This document shows, one piece after another, positions 1 to 8,630 of a stretch of 64,000 nucleotides of DNA. The stretch is from Streptomyces camponoticapitis (lineage in GTDB: Bacteria > Actinomycetota > Actinomycetes > Streptomycetales > Streptomycetaceae): contig NZ_BMMV01000029.1 of assembly GCF_014646115.1 (NCBI RefSeq), forward strand, positions 40,335 through 104,334. The letters are read 5' to 3'. Numbering within the stretch: position 1 is the stretch's first letter; each line of letters begins with the position of its first letter. The notes beneath the pieces were generated by a model. The model was not told the DNA's origin and made no database searches. It saw only the letters and a list, made by a program, of their open reading frames with translations. Position numbers and translations under genes: made by a program.

Positions 1-2
1 TC

Positions 3-1715
3 TTCGACCCCTGCTACCAGGGAAATCCGCTGGTCAACGCGGGCTGCATCGGCGTCATGAGGCACGAGGACATCCACCTCGCGCAGGCGTCGGGCACCGG
101 CAACAAGGTGATCCTGTACGGCGCCCGTACCGGCGGCGACGGCATCGGCGGCGTCTCGGTGCTGGCCTCCGAGACGTTCGAGTCGACCGGACCGGCCAAG
201 CGCCCGGCGGTCCAGGTGGGCGACCCCTTCCAGGAGAAACTCCTCATCGAGTGCACCCTGGAGATCTTCGCGGAGAAGCTGGTCGCCGGTATCCAGGACC
301 TCGGCGGCGCGGGGCTCTCCTGCGCGACGAGCGAGCTGGCGTCGGCCGGATCCGGCGGTATGCGGGTCGAGCTGGACACCGTTCCGCTGCGTGACTCGTC
401 CCTCTCGCCCGAGGAGATCCTCATGAGCGAGTCGCAGGAGCGCATGTGCGCGGTCGTCGAGCCCGACAAGGTCGACCGCTTCATGGAGATCTGCGAGAAG
501 TGGGACGTCATCGCCACCGTCATCGGTGAGGTCACCGAGGGCACCCGGCTGGAGATCTTCTGGCACGGCGAGCAGATCGTGGACGTGCCGCCTCGCTCGG
601 TGGCGCACGACGGCCCGGTCTACCACCGGCCGTACGCCCGTCCCGACTGGCAGGACGCCCTCCAGGCCGACGACGCCAACAAGCTCGCCCGGCCCGCGAA
701 TTCGGCCGAGCTGCGTGAGCAGGTGCTGCGGCTCGTCTCGTCGCCGAACCAGGCGTCGAAGGCGTGGATCACCGACCAGTACGACCGTTTCGTACAGGGC
801 AACACCGTCCTCGCGCAGCCCGAGGACGCGGGCATGGTCCGGATCGACGAGGAGTCGAATCTGGGTGTGGCCATGGCGACGGACGGCAACGGCCGGTTCG
901 CCAAGCTCGACCCGTACGCGGGCGCGCAGCTGGCGCTGGCGGAGGCGTACCGCAACGTCGCCGCGTCCGGCGCCAAGCCGCTCGCCATCTCGGACTGCCT
1001 CAACTTCGGTTCGCCCGAGGATCCGGCGGTCATGTGGCAGTTCGCCGAGGCCACCCGCGGACTCGCCGACGGCTGCCTCCAGTTGGGCACCCCGGTCACC
1101 GGCGGCAACGTCTCGCTCTACAACCAGACCGGCGAGACGGCGATCCACCCGACCCCGGTCGTGGCCGTGCTCGGTGTGATCGACGACGTCACGCGCCGTA
1201 CGCCGATCGCCTTCAAGGAAGAGGGCCAGCTCCTCTATCTGCTGGGCGAGACCCGCGAGGAGTTCGGCGGGTCGGCGTGGTCGCAGGTGATCCACGACCA
1301 TCTGGGCGGACTGCCTCCGAAGGTGGACCTGGACCGGGAGAAGCTGCTCGGCGAGATCCTGATCTCGGCGTCACGCGACGGCATGATCGACGCGGCGCAC
1401 GACCTGAGCGACGGCGGTCTGATCCAGGCCGTGACCGAGTCGTGCCTGCGGGGCGGCAAGGGCGCACGGCTGGTCGTGCCGGACGGACTTGACGCCTTCA
1501 CGGTCCTGTTCAGCGAGTCGGCCGGGCGCGCCGTCGTCGCCGTGCCGCGCAGCGAGGAGACGCGCTTCACCGACATGTGCGGCGCGCGTGGGCTTCCCGC
1601 GACGCGGATCGGTGTCGTGGACGGCGAAGAGGTCGAGGTCCAGGGCGAGTTCAGCATTCCGCTGGGCGAGCTGCGGACCGCGCACGAGGGGACGATCGAG
1701 GCCCTGCTGGCCTGA
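3..1715 (+). CDS. purL: Phosphoribosylformylglycinamidine synthase subunit PurL, 3' part
   Basis: This is the C-terminal ~570 residues of the ATP-dependent enzyme that converts FGAR plus glutamine-derived ammonia to FGAM in purine synthesis. The reading frame is open from base 3, so the start lies outside the window. The visible sequence begins inside the first AIRS-like half with the segment FDPCYQGNPLVNAGCIGV and continues with the glycine-rich stretch GARTGGDGIGGVS, then the second half with ISDCLNFGSPEDP and the late HDLSDGGL motif. Small-type PurL proteins are about 740-760 residues, so roughly a quarter is missing only because of the window edge. A strong terminator follows at 1774-1808. 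The identification is secure; purF and purM downstream support it. Confidence 0.96.
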   Translation, partial: FDPCYQGNPLVNAGCIGVMRHEDIHLAQASGTGNKVILYGARTGGDGIGGVSVLASETFESTGPAKRPAVQVGDPFQEKLLIECTLEIFAEKLVAGIQDLGGAGLSCATSELASAGSGGMRVELDTVPLRDSSLSPEEILMSESQERMCAVVEPDKVDRFMEICEKWDVIATVIGEVTEGTRLEIFWHGEQIVDVPPRSVAHDGPVYHRPYARPDWQDALQADDANKLARPANSAELREQVLRLVSSPNQASKAWITDQYDRFVQGNTVLAQPEDAGMVRIDEESNLGVAMATDGNGRFAKLDPYAGAQLALAEAYRNVAASGAKPLAISDCLNFGSPEDPAVMWQFAEATRGLADGCLQLGTPVTGGNVSLYNQTGETAIHPTPVVAVLGVIDDVTRRTPIAFKEEGQLLYLLGETREEFGGSAWSQVIHDHLGGLPPKVDLDREKLLGEILISASRDGMIDAAHDLSDGGLIQAVTESCLRGGKGARLVVPDGLDAFTVLFSESAGRAVVAVPRSEETRFTDMCGARGLPATRIGVVDGEEVEVQGEFSIPLGELRTAHEGTIEALLA

Positions 1716-1773
1716 CTCGCGACCCTGACTCGGGCCTGGCTCACGCGCTGACCCAGGCCCTGGATCACACCCG

Positions 1774-1808
1774 GCCCCCGCCCGGTTCGCACCGAACCGG
1801 GCGGGGGC
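1774..1808 (+). terminator. Rho-independent-type hairpin after purL
   Basis: A perfect 16-bp stem (arms 1774-1789 and 1793-1808) with a 3-nt loop starts about 60 nt after the purL stop. It is followed by only a short CTTCG, not a long T-run, as is usual for Streptomyces terminators. Confidence 0.8.
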
Positions 1809-1843
1809 TTCGTCGTGCCGGTGCGCCGAAGGGCTTGCGCTCG

Positions 1844-1861
1844 GTTACGTAATTACGTAAC
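1844..1861. promoter_or_regulatory. Perfect 18-bp palindrome, candidate operator of the next regulator gene
   Basis: GTTACGTAATTACGTAAC is a perfect inverted repeat, strikingly AT-rich for this genome, and ends 8 nt before the ATG of the ArsR-type gene at 1870. No Shine-Dalgarno sequence lies between the palindrome and the ATG, so the transcript is probably leaderless and the palindrome would overlap the promoter. Autoregulation by the adjacent winged-helix protein is the simplest inference. Confidence 0.65.
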
Positions 1862-1869
1862 TTCTCTCC

Positions 1870-2403
1870 ATGGAGCTGGAGGAACGCGTCGCCGAGCTGG
1901 AACGCCGGCTCGCGGCGCTGGAGCGTACGGAGCCGGAGGCGCCGTCCCGGCCGCCGAGAGGGGAGCGGCCGGGGCCGCCGACGGTGGACGACACCTTCCG
2001 GCCGCTCCAGCAGCTGGAGGAGCAGCTCACGGAGCTGGGCGCGCCCGGCGGCGGTGTGACGTACACCGGCTCGGTACGGCTGCCGACCGAGGAGCACTAC
2101 CGGTGGCAGTTCACCGAGCTGACCGACGGACTGCTCGACGCGGACTGGCCGGTGACCGCCGACTGCTTCGCCGCGCTCGGGCACGCCGTACGGCTGCGGC
2201 TGCTGCGCGAGATCCTCGGCGGCCTGCGCACGGCGGCCGAACTGGCCGCGCTCGACGACATAGGCACCACCGGGCAGATCTACCACCACCTGCGCCAGCT
2301 GACCGGTGCGGGCTGGCTCCAGACGACGGGGCGCGGCCGTTACGAGGTGCCGGGCGCCCGCGTCGTACCGCTGCTCGTGATGCTGTCCGCCGCCAGGAAC
2401 TGA
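1870..2403 (+). CDS. ArsR-type winged-helix transcriptional regulator
   Basis: The 177-aa protein has a short N-terminal heptad-rich stretch (residues 1-20, probable coiled coil), a Pro/Arg-rich linker, and a C-terminal winged-helix fold at about residues 95-160. There, CFAALGHAVRLRLLREIL and TTGQIYHHLRQLTGAGW match the recognition-helix region of ArsR/HTH_20 regulators. It contains no cysteine pair of the metal-sensing kind, so a metal ligand is not indicated. The perfect palindrome just upstream is the likely operator. The M23 membrane peptidase gene starts 20 nt downstream, so the two are probably one operon and the regulator may control a cell-wall function. Start: first ATG, leaderless geometry. 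Confidence 0.75.
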   Translation: MELEERVAELERRLAALERTEPEAPSRPPRGERPGPPTVDDTFRPLQQLEEQLTELGAPGGGVTYTGSVRLPTEEHYRWQFTELTDGLLDADWPVTADCFAALGHAVRLRLLREILGGLRTAAELAALDDIGTTGQIYHHLRQLTGAGWLQTTGRGRYEVPGARVVPLLVMLSAARN

Positions 2404-2422
2404 GATCCACCGGAGAACCGAG

Positions 2423-3295
2423 GTGACCCGCACCATGTCCGTCCGGAAACTGGCCATGGCCGTGGCCCGCTGCTGCGTCCTGGCCGTCGTCGTACTCGTC
2501 CTGTGCATGATCTTCGCCGACCTCCGTCCGCCGGTCTGGGTGAGCCTCGGTCTGCCCCTGCTCCCGATCGTGACGTTCGTGGTCCTGGGGCGGCTGACCT
2601 CCAGCGCGCTCAAGCGGACGGCCCGCGCGCCCGTCGAGACGGAGCCGCCGGTTACCGGCCGCTGGACCGCGCACAACAGTCCGGCGGACAAGGTGCCCAG
2701 CCACGGTCTTCACGGCTACGGCCAGACGTACGCCGTCGACATCCTCGTCGCGCCGGAGCCCGACACGCGCCCGCCATTCGCGAAGCTGTGGCCGCTCGCG
2801 CGCGGGAACGGCCACTACCCGGCCTTCGGCGCCCCCGTGCTGGCCGTGGCCGACGCGACGGTCGTACGGGTGCTGGACCGGCGCCGCGACCATCTGACCC
2901 GCACCTCGTTCCCGGCGCTCGCCTGGATGATGCTGGTCGAAGGCTCGGTGCGTGAGGCCACGGGACCTTCGTGGATCTTCGGCAACCATGTGATCCTGGA
3001 TCTGGGCGAGGGCACGTACGCCGCGTACGGGCACCTCAAACAGGGCTCGGTGACCGTCGCCGTGGGGGACACGGTGCGCGCGGGCCGGCGGATCGCCGAC
3101 TGCGGCAACACCGGCAACTCCACCGAGCCGCACCTCCACTTTCAGCTGATGGACGGCCCCGACCTGGACACGGCCCGCGGCATCCCCTTCACCTGGCGCG
3201 GCATCGGGGTCCCGGCCAACGGCGCGTCGTTCACGGCGCCGGCCGAATCGATCACCCCGCGAAAAGAAGCGGCCCCCGCCGACCGGCTCGATTAG
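2423..3295 (+). CDS. Membrane-anchored M23-family (LytM-like) peptidase
   Basis: The 290-aa protein has two hydrophobic segments near the N-terminus (about residues 12-32 and 38-56), then an extracytoplasmic M23 domain. The zinc-site pattern is visible as His-94/His-97 with Asp-106 in the segment HGYGQTYAVDI, YGHL at 202-205, and HLHF at 237-240. M23 enzymes cleave peptidoglycan cross-bridges or stem peptides. The GTG start at 2423 has GGAG 7 nt upstream; an ATG at 2435 is an alternative. It follows the ArsR-type gene by 20 nt, suggesting co-transcription. All metal-binding positions appear present, so it is likely catalytically competent rather than a LytM-like activator. Confidence 0.82.
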   Translation: MTRTMSVRKLAMAVARCCVLAVVVLVLCMIFADLRPPVWVSLGLPLLPIVTFVVLGRLTSSALKRTARAPVETEPPVTGRWTAHNSPADKVPSHGLHGYGQTYAVDILVAPEPDTRPPFAKLWPLARGNGHYPAFGAPVLAVADATVVRVLDRRRDHLTRTSFPALAWMMLVEGSVREATGPSWIFGNHVILDLGEGTYAAYGHLKQGSVTVAVGDTVRAGRRIADCGNTGNSTEPHLHFQLMDGPDLDTARGIPFTWRGIGVPANGASFTAPAESITPRKEAAPADRLD

Positions 3296-3305
3296 CCTCC
3301 CGGCT

Positions 3306-4100
3306 ATGCCCCCGGCCAAGAAGCGCAAGCAGCGCGGTTACGACTCCGAGAAGACCCGTACCGCGGTCCTCACCCAGTTCGCGCACGTGCGCGAGGCGGT
3401 CGCCGCCCTCACCCCCGACCAGCTCGCCCTCCCCGCCGGCCTCGGCGACTGGACCGTACGCGAGCTGACCGCACATCTGTGCATGGGCGTCGAGAGCGTC
3501 AGCCGCGCGCTGGAACAGCCCGCGCCGCCCGCCGTGGAGCTGGGGCTGCCCGAGTGGGCGTTCGCGACGGCCGCGGTGGCCGTCCCGATCTCGGACGACG
3601 TCAAGGCGTACGCGGCCTCCGCCGAGCCCGCCGAGCTGTTCGAACGCACGGCCGCCCGGATCACCGACCTCCTGAAGGACGCTCCGCCCGAGAGGCTCAT
3701 CGCCATCCGGGTCGGCGCCATGAGGCTGGGCGACTTCCTGGTCACCCGCACCGTCGAGCTCGTCGTCCACTCCGACGACCTGAACCGTGCCGTCGGGCTC
3801 GGCATCCCCCTCGACCGGCAGGCGCTCGCCGCCTGCACACGGCTGCTCGCCGACGCGCTCGCGGCGAAGGCGCCGGGGGCGTCGACGGAGGTGCGGATCC
3901 CGCCGTACGCCGTCGTGCAGTGCGTGGAGGGCCCCCGGCACACCCGCGGGACCCCGCCGAACGTCGTCGAGACGGACCCCGTGACCTGGCTGCGGCTCGC
4001 GACGGGGCGTGCGGCATGGGCCGAGGCGCTGGCAGCGGCGCAGGTCAGCGCCAGCGGGGAACGGGCGGATCTCGGCGGTCTGCTGCCGGTCATGAGCTGA
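3306..4100 (+). CDS. Maleylpyruvate isomerase family mycothiol-dependent protein
   Basis: The 264-aa protein has an N-terminal DinB-like/MDMPI bundle (residues about 25-160: HVREAVAALTPDQLALP, GDWTVRELTAHL) and a C-terminal SCP-2-like region. Actinobacteria use mycothiol in place of glutathione, and this family includes mycothiol-dependent isomerases and detoxification enzymes; the substrate here cannot be read from sequence. The ATG lies 10 nt after the stop of the M23 gene. A TAGCCT hexamer that contains that stop codon sits 7 nt before the ATG, which fits a leaderless promoter. Family assignment is good, exact reaction unknown. Confidence 0.8.
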   Translation: MPPAKKRKQRGYDSEKTRTAVLTQFAHVREAVAALTPDQLALPAGLGDWTVRELTAHLCMGVESVSRALEQPAPPAVELGLPEWAFATAAVAVPISDDVKAYAASAEPAELFERTAARITDLLKDAPPERLIAIRVGAMRLGDFLVTRTVELVVHSDDLNRAVGLGIPLDRQALAACTRLLADALAAKAPGASTEVRIPPYAVVQCVEGPRHTRGTPPNVVETDPVTWLRLATGRAAWAEALAAAQVSASGERADLGGLLPVMS

Positions 4101-4172
4101 CCGGACCCGGCCGGGCCGGGTCCACGGGGCAATCGCACGGAACCGGACCCGGGCCTGTCCCGTCCCATCGGT

Positions 4173-5015
4173 ATGCAGACACAGTCAGTGACCACCGTCA
4201 CAGCCCTCACGACCCTGGCCCTTCTCGCCCTCGCCGGCTGCGGCGCCGAGTCCGCCAGAGAGTCCGACGGGGCTGCCAAGGCCGGCAGCGCGGTGCGGAC
4301 CGATCTGCCCCTGACCGATGTGCGCTGGAACGTCGAGAGCCTCAGCGTCGACGGCAAGAAGATCGCGGTGCCCGCCGGGGCCAGCCTGAAGATCGACTCC
4401 AAGGGCGAGGCCAGCGCGGAGACCGGCTGCAACGGCGTCGGAGCCATGGTCACCGTCGACGGTGACACGATCACTGTCGGTGAGAGGCTGCCGAGGACGC
4501 TGAAGGGCTGCACGGGGGTGCTCGGGGACTTCGAGAACGCCCTCAGCGACGCCTTCGACGGCAAGATCAAGGCCAAGGTCGAGGACAGGAAACTGACCCT
4601 CACCACCGCCGGGGGCGACTCCATCGCCCTGTCCGCCGAGAAGCCGGCCCCGCTGGTCGGCACCGGCTGGGCCGTCGACGGCCTCGTCTCCGACGGGACG
4701 GCCCGCTCGCTGCCCAAGGACAAGAAGGGCGAGACGCCGAAGGCGACGCTCACCTTCACCAAGGACGGGACCGTGAGCGGCAACCTCGGCTGCAACGGGT
4801 TCTCGGCCTCCGCCAAGATCACGGAATCCACGATCACCTTCGGGCCCCTCAAGGCCACCAGGAAGATGTGCCCGGAGCCGGGAATGTCCGTCGAGCGGGA
4901 GCTGATGAAGGTGCTCGACGGAAAGGTGACGTATGAGGTGCACCACCGTGAGCTGACCCTCAAGACGGCCGACGGCGAAGGATTCAGCGCCGCCGCCGGC
5001 ACCCCCGTGAAGTAG
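4173..5015 (+). CDS. Lipoprotein with two META domains
   Basis: The 280-aa protein begins with a lipoprotein signal peptide ending in a lipobox LALAGC, with the lipidated Cys at about residue 23. Two tandem META (HslJ-like) domains follow. The repeated GCNG motifs, once in TGCNGVGAM and once in GNLGCNGFSA, and the late motif TRKMCPEPGM are typical. META-domain proteins are cell-surface or periplasmic proteins linked to stress tolerance in several bacteria, with no catalytic role established. The gene stands alone between the isomerase-family gene and purF, with no obvious Shine-Dalgarno sequence. Confidence 0.82.
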   Translation: MQTQSVTTVTALTTLALLALAGCGAESARESDGAAKAGSAVRTDLPLTDVRWNVESLSVDGKKIAVPAGASLKIDSKGEASAETGCNGVGAMVTVDGDTITVGERLPRTLKGCTGVLGDFENALSDAFDGKIKAKVEDRKLTLTTAGGDSIALSAEKPAPLVGTGWAVDGLVSDGTARSLPKDKKGETPKATLTFTKDGTVSGNLGCNGFSASAKITESTITFGPLKATRKMCPEPGMSVERELMKVLDGKVTYEVHHRELTLKTADGEGFSAAAGTPVK

Positions 5016-5146
5016 TACCGGCACGGTTCTCGCTGGTGAACGGGGACCTCTCCGGCCGGGCCGGCGGCGACACGCCGCCGGCCCGCCGCGGGGTCCGTCT
5101 CCCGGCCCACTTCCGTACCGCATTCGGACCAGCGGTCGATCTCGCC

Positions 5147-5152
5147 TACACT
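5147..5152 (+). promoter_or_regulatory. Candidate -10 element for leaderless purF transcript
   Basis: TACACT lies 7 nt before the purF GTG start at 5160 and no ribosome-binding site is present. This spacing places the transcription start at or next to the start codon. No convincing -35 element is visible. Confidence 0.5.
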
Positions 5153-5159
5153 CGGTGGC

Positions 5160-6677
5160 GTGCCTCGTGGTGATGGACGACTCAGCCACGACCTGCTCCC
5201 CGGCGAGAAGGGCCCTCAGGACGCTTGCGGCGTCTTCGGAGTCTGGGCCCCCGGGGAAGAGGTCGCCAAGCTCACCTACTTCGGACTGTATGCACTGCAA
5301 CACCGCGGACAGGAATCCGCGGGCATCGCAGTGAGCAACGGCTCCCAGATCCTTGTCTTCAAGGACATGGGCCTTGTCTCACAGGTCTTCGACGAAACTT
5401 CCCTCGGCTCCCTTCTGGGACATATCGCCGTGGGTCACGCCCGCTACTCCACCACCGGAGCCTCGGTGTGGGAGAACGCGCAGCCGACGTTCCGGGCCAC
5501 CGCGCACGGTTCGATCGCTCTCGGGCACAACGGCAATCTGGTCAATACGGCGGAGCTCGCCGGACTGGTCGCCGACCTGCCCAAGGAGAACGGCCGCACG
5601 ACCCGCGTCGCGGCCACCAACGACACCGACCTGATCACGGCGCTCCTCGCCGGACAGACGGACGACGACGGCAAGCCCCTCACCGTCGAACAGGCCGCAC
5701 CGCAGGTCCTGCGTAGCGCGAAGGGTGCCTTCTCGCTCGTCTTCATGGACGAGCACACCCTCTACGCGGCCCGTGACCCCCAGGGCATCCGCCCGCTCGT
5801 CCTCGGCCGGCTCGAACGCGGCTGGGTGGTGGCCTCCGAGAGCGCCGCACTCGACATCTGCGGCGCCGCCTACGTCCGGGAGATCGAGCCCGGCGAGCTG
5901 ATCGCCATCGACGAGAACGGCCTCCGCAGCTCCCGATTCGCTGAAGCGAAGCCCAAGGGCTGTGTCTTCGAGTACGTGTATCTGGCCCGCCCGGACACCG
6001 ACATCGCCGGCCGGAACGTCTACCTCTCCCGGGTGGAGATGGGGCGCAAACTCGCCAAGGAGGCACCGGCCGACGCCGACCTCGTCATAGCGACGCCGGA
6101 GTCCGGCACCCCCGCCGCGATCGGCTACGCGGAAGCGAGCGGCATCCCGTACGGCTCGGGACTGGTGAAGAACGCGTACGTGGGCCGGACCTTCATCCAG
6201 CCCTCACAGACCATCCGCCAGCTGGGCATCCGCCTCAAGCTCAATCCTCTTAAAGAGGTCATCAGGGGCAAGCGCCTGGTGGTCGTGGACGACTCGATCG
6301 TCCGCGGCAACACCCAGCGGGCCCTCGTCAAGATGCTCCGCGAGGCGGGCGCCGCCGAGGTCCACATCCGGATCTCGTCCCCGCCGGTCAAGTGGCCGTG
6401 CTTCTTCGGCATCGACTTCGCCACCCGTGCGGAGCTGATCGCCAACGGCATGTCCATCGAGGAGATCGGCACGTCACTGGGCGCCGACTCCCTCTCGTAC
6501 ATCTCCATCGACGGCATGATCGAGGCGACCACCATCGCCAAGCCGAACCTCTGCCGCGCCTGCTTCGACGGCGAGTACCCGATGGACCTGCCCGACCCCG
6601 AACTCCTCGGCAAGCAGCTGCTGGAGACCGAGCTGGCGGGCGGCGCCGATGCCGCCGACGCCCTCAGGCGGCCCTAG
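5160..6677 (+). CDS. purF: Amidophosphoribosyltransferase
   Basis: PurF catalyses the committed step of purine synthesis, making phosphoribosylamine from PRPP and glutamine. The 505-aa protein carries a short propeptide and then the Ntn nucleophile Cys at residue 23 (DACGVFGVW), so self-cleavage is expected. The C-terminal phosphoribosyltransferase domain has the PRPP-binding motif VVVDDSIVRGNT. Four cysteines in GCVFEY, WPCFFGID and CRAC occupy the positions that bind a [4Fe-4S] cluster in the Bacillus-type enzyme, so this is an Fe-S PurF. The GTG start fits a leaderless transcript. The TAG stop forms part of the left end of the inverted-repeat element that follows. Confidence 0.96.
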   Translation: MPRGDGRLSHDLLPGEKGPQDACGVFGVWAPGEEVAKLTYFGLYALQHRGQESAGIAVSNGSQILVFKDMGLVSQVFDETSLGSLLGHIAVGHARYSTTGASVWENAQPTFRATAHGSIALGHNGNLVNTAELAGLVADLPKENGRTTRVAATNDTDLITALLAGQTDDDGKPLTVEQAAPQVLRSAKGAFSLVFMDEHTLYAARDPQGIRPLVLGRLERGWVVASESAALDICGAAYVREIEPGELIAIDENGLRSSRFAEAKPKGCVFEYVYLARPDTDIAGRNVYLSRVEMGRKLAKEAPADADLVIATPESGTPAAIGYAEASGIPYGSGLVKNAYVGRTFIQPSQTIRQLGIRLKLNPLKEVIRGKRLVVVDDSIVRGNTQRALVKMLREAGAAEVHIRISSPPVKWPCFFGIDFATRAELIANGMSIEEIGTSLGADSLSYISIDGMIEATTIAKPNLCRACFDGEYPMDLPDPELLGKQLLETELAGGADAADALRRP

Positions 6678-6767
6678 GCCGTGTCTTCGAAGTCCCGCCC
6701 GGCCCGCGACGCCCGCCGCTACGGCCCCGCCCTCCGGGCGGACGGCACTACTTTGAAGACACGATCT
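6676..6767. mobile_element. MITE-like 92-bp inverted-repeat element between purF and purM
   Basis: Terminal repeats 6676-6693 and 6750-6767 match at 15 of 18 positions (core GTGTCTTCGAAGT against ACTTTGAAGACAC). The left end overlaps the purF TAG stop within CTAG. The interior has no ORF. I recall similar GTGTCTTC/GAAGACAC repeats as dispersed elements in Streptomyces genomes, probably non-autonomous derivatives of an IS. No clear target-site duplication is visible. Confidence 0.55.
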
Positions 6768-6906
6768 GCCACCGGCCGTGAGCGCCCGTGAACGTGCGCC
6801 TACGGCCCGCCGCGATCCTCCTTCCGGTCCCGGCGGCCCGCAGCCACGTCCCGAACCCACGGACCCGAACCGAATCTCCGCAGCAATGACACGAAAGCTC
6901 CCCGCC

Positions 6907-7980
6907 ATGCCAGCTGAATCCTCCGGTGCCTCCTACGCCGCCGCGGGCGTCGACATCGAGGCCGGCGACCGCGCCGTCCAGCTGATGAAGGAGTGGGTGA
7001 AGAAGACCCAGCGCCCCGAGACCGTCGGCGGCCTCGGCGGCTTCGCCGGACTCTTCGACGCCTCCGCGCTCAAGCGCTACGAGCGCCCGCTGCTCGCCTC
7101 GGCCACCGACGGCGTCGGTACGAAGGTCGACCTGGCGCGCAAGATGGGCGTCTACGACACGATCGGCCACGACCTCGTGGGCATGGTCGTCGACGACCTG
7201 GTGGTCTGCGGCGCCGAACCGCTGTTCATGACCGACTACATCTGCGTCGGCAAGGTCTTCCCCGAGCGGGTCGCCGCCATCGTCAAGGGCATCGCCGAGG
7301 GCTGTGTGCTGGCCGGCTGCGCGCTCGTCGGCGGCGAGACGGCCGAGCACCCCGGACTCCTCGGCGAGGACGACTTCGATGTCGCCGGCGCCGGTACGGG
7401 CGTGGTCGAGGCGGACCGGCTGCTGGGCGCGGATCGTATCCGTACGGGTGACGTCGTGATCGCCATGGAGTCCTCCGGGCTTCACTCCAACGGGTACTCA
7501 CTCGTCCGGCACGTCGTGTTCGACCGGCTCGGCTGGTCGCTGGAGCGCGAGGTCGAGGAGTTCGGCCGCACGCTCGGCGCCGAGCTGCTGGAGCCCACCA
7601 GGATCTACTCGCTGGACTGCCTGGCCCTGACCAGGACCACCGAGGTGCACGCTTTCAGCCACATCACCGGCGGCGGCCTCGCGAACAACCTGGCGCGCGT
7701 CGTCCCGGACCATCTGCACGCGACGGTGGACCGTTCGACCTGGACGCCCGGCCCGGTCTTCGACCTGATCGGCTCGGCGGGTCAGGTGGAGCGCACGGAG
7801 CTGGAGAAGACGCTCAACATGGGTGTCGGCATGATCGCGGTCGTCCCCGAGGAGTCCGTGGACACGGCCCTCACCACGCTCGCGGACCGGGGCGTGGGCG
7901 CCTGGGTGGCCGGCGGCATCGTGGACCGGCAGAGCACCGGCGCGGCCACGGGCGCGGCGCTGACCGGGGACTATGCCTAG
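6907..7980 (+). CDS. purM: Phosphoribosylformylglycinamidine cyclo-ligase (AIR synthetase)
   Basis: PurM converts FGAM to aminoimidazole ribotide with ATP, the step after PurL. The N-terminus MPAESSGASYAAAGVDIEAGD is the conserved PurM opening (SYxxAGVDI), which is why the ATG at 6907 is preferred to in-frame upstream starts at 6778 and 6886. From there the protein has 357 residues, normal for the family. ATATDGVG-type and GGGLANNL motifs of the AIRS fold are present (SATDGVGTKVDLARKM, HITGGGLANNLARV). It lies 229 nt after purF with the inverted-repeat element between, so read-through from purF is uncertain. Confidence 0.95.
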   Translation: MPAESSGASYAAAGVDIEAGDRAVQLMKEWVKKTQRPETVGGLGGFAGLFDASALKRYERPLLASATDGVGTKVDLARKMGVYDTIGHDLVGMVVDDLVVCGAEPLFMTDYICVGKVFPERVAAIVKGIAEGCVLAGCALVGGETAEHPGLLGEDDFDVAGAGTGVVEADRLLGADRIRTGDVVIAMESSGLHSNGYSLVRHVVFDRLGWSLEREVEEFGRTLGAELLEPTRIYSLDCLALTRTTEVHAFSHITGGGLANNLARVVPDHLHATVDRSTWTPGPVFDLIGSAGQVERTELEKTLNMGVGMIAVVPEESVDTALTTLADRGVGAWVAGGIVDRQSTGAATGAALTGDYA

Positions 7981-8020
7981 TCCGATGAGCGCGCCGACGG
8001 GACGCCGGTCTCATGGTGAA

Positions 8021-8047
8021 ACCCGGTCCGGGGAGCCCGGACCGGGT
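8021..8047. terminator. Bidirectional terminator between purM and the DUF3073 gene
   Basis: A perfect 12-bp stem (8021-8032 and 8036-8047) with a 3-nt loop sits between convergent genes. On the plus strand a T-rich run (TTTCTTTTTG) follows about 8 nt later. Confidence 0.82.
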
Positions 8048-8081
8048 CACATGGGTGATTTCTTTTTGAGGTGTACGTACG

Positions 8082-8330
8082 TCAAGCGCCGCGTCGCTGT
8101 GACGACGGACCGGACTCCTCGTCCTCTTCGTCGTCGTTGTACAGCTCCGCGTACTGTGCGTACGGGTCATCTTCCTCGTCGTCATCCTCGAACGGCTCAG
8201 CGTTCGGCGGTTGACTCGAAGGCGATGCGCCCAGCTCATTGGCCAGACGCGACAGGTCTGTCCCGCCGCTGTTGTACTTCAGCTGGCGGGCGACCTTTGT
8301 CTGCTTGGCCTTGGCCCGGCCGCGCCCCAT
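8082..8330 (-). CDS. DUF3073 small protein
   Basis: An 82-aa protein with a basic N-terminus (MGRGRAKAKQTKVARQLKY), a conserved SGGTDLSRLANEL segment and a very acidic, Tyr-containing C-terminal half. This is the hallmark of DUF3073, an actinobacterial family of unknown function. The chosen ATG at 8330 matches the family start and has a GGGGG purine run about 8 nt upstream. It is transcribed toward purM and shares the terminator at 8021-8047. Its charge pattern suggests an RNA- or ribosome-associated role, but that is only inference. Confidence 0.85.
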   Translation of the reverse strand: MGRGRAKAKQTKVARQLKYNSGGTDLSRLANELGASPSSQPPNAEPFEDDDEEDDPYAQYAELYNDDEEDEESGPSSQRRGA

Positions 8331-8630
8331 GGCTCGACCCCCTCGGTGACGGGGCTCCACGGCCCCAGAGTCTTGACACGCGTTCATGTTTCAGAACGAG
8401 CTCTCCGCAGAGAGACCCGTCCTTAGGACTTCAACGGTACCTGCTTCCGCGGCCATACGGTACGCCGCCCGCATGACGCGCCTCGGCGCGGGACCGGCGA
8501 GAACGGATGTCCTCGCTGGTCAGCTGCGATTTTAACCTCTTCTTGAGGGGCGACCCGCCGACCGGGGTGAGTCTCGTCTCCCCCGGAGCCGCGCGACGGC
8601 CCGGCGCCGGCCGATCGCCCCCCGCGGACG
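8331..8630. other. Intergenic region between vdh and the DUF3073 gene
   Basis: About 300 nt without a supported gene. It contains the small palindrome GTCCTTAGGAC near 8430 and a short imperfect CTCTCCGCAGAGAG repeat upstream of it. Both lie in the probable promoter or leader region of the minus-strand DUF3073 gene. No convincing sigma-type hexamers were found. Confidence 0.4.
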
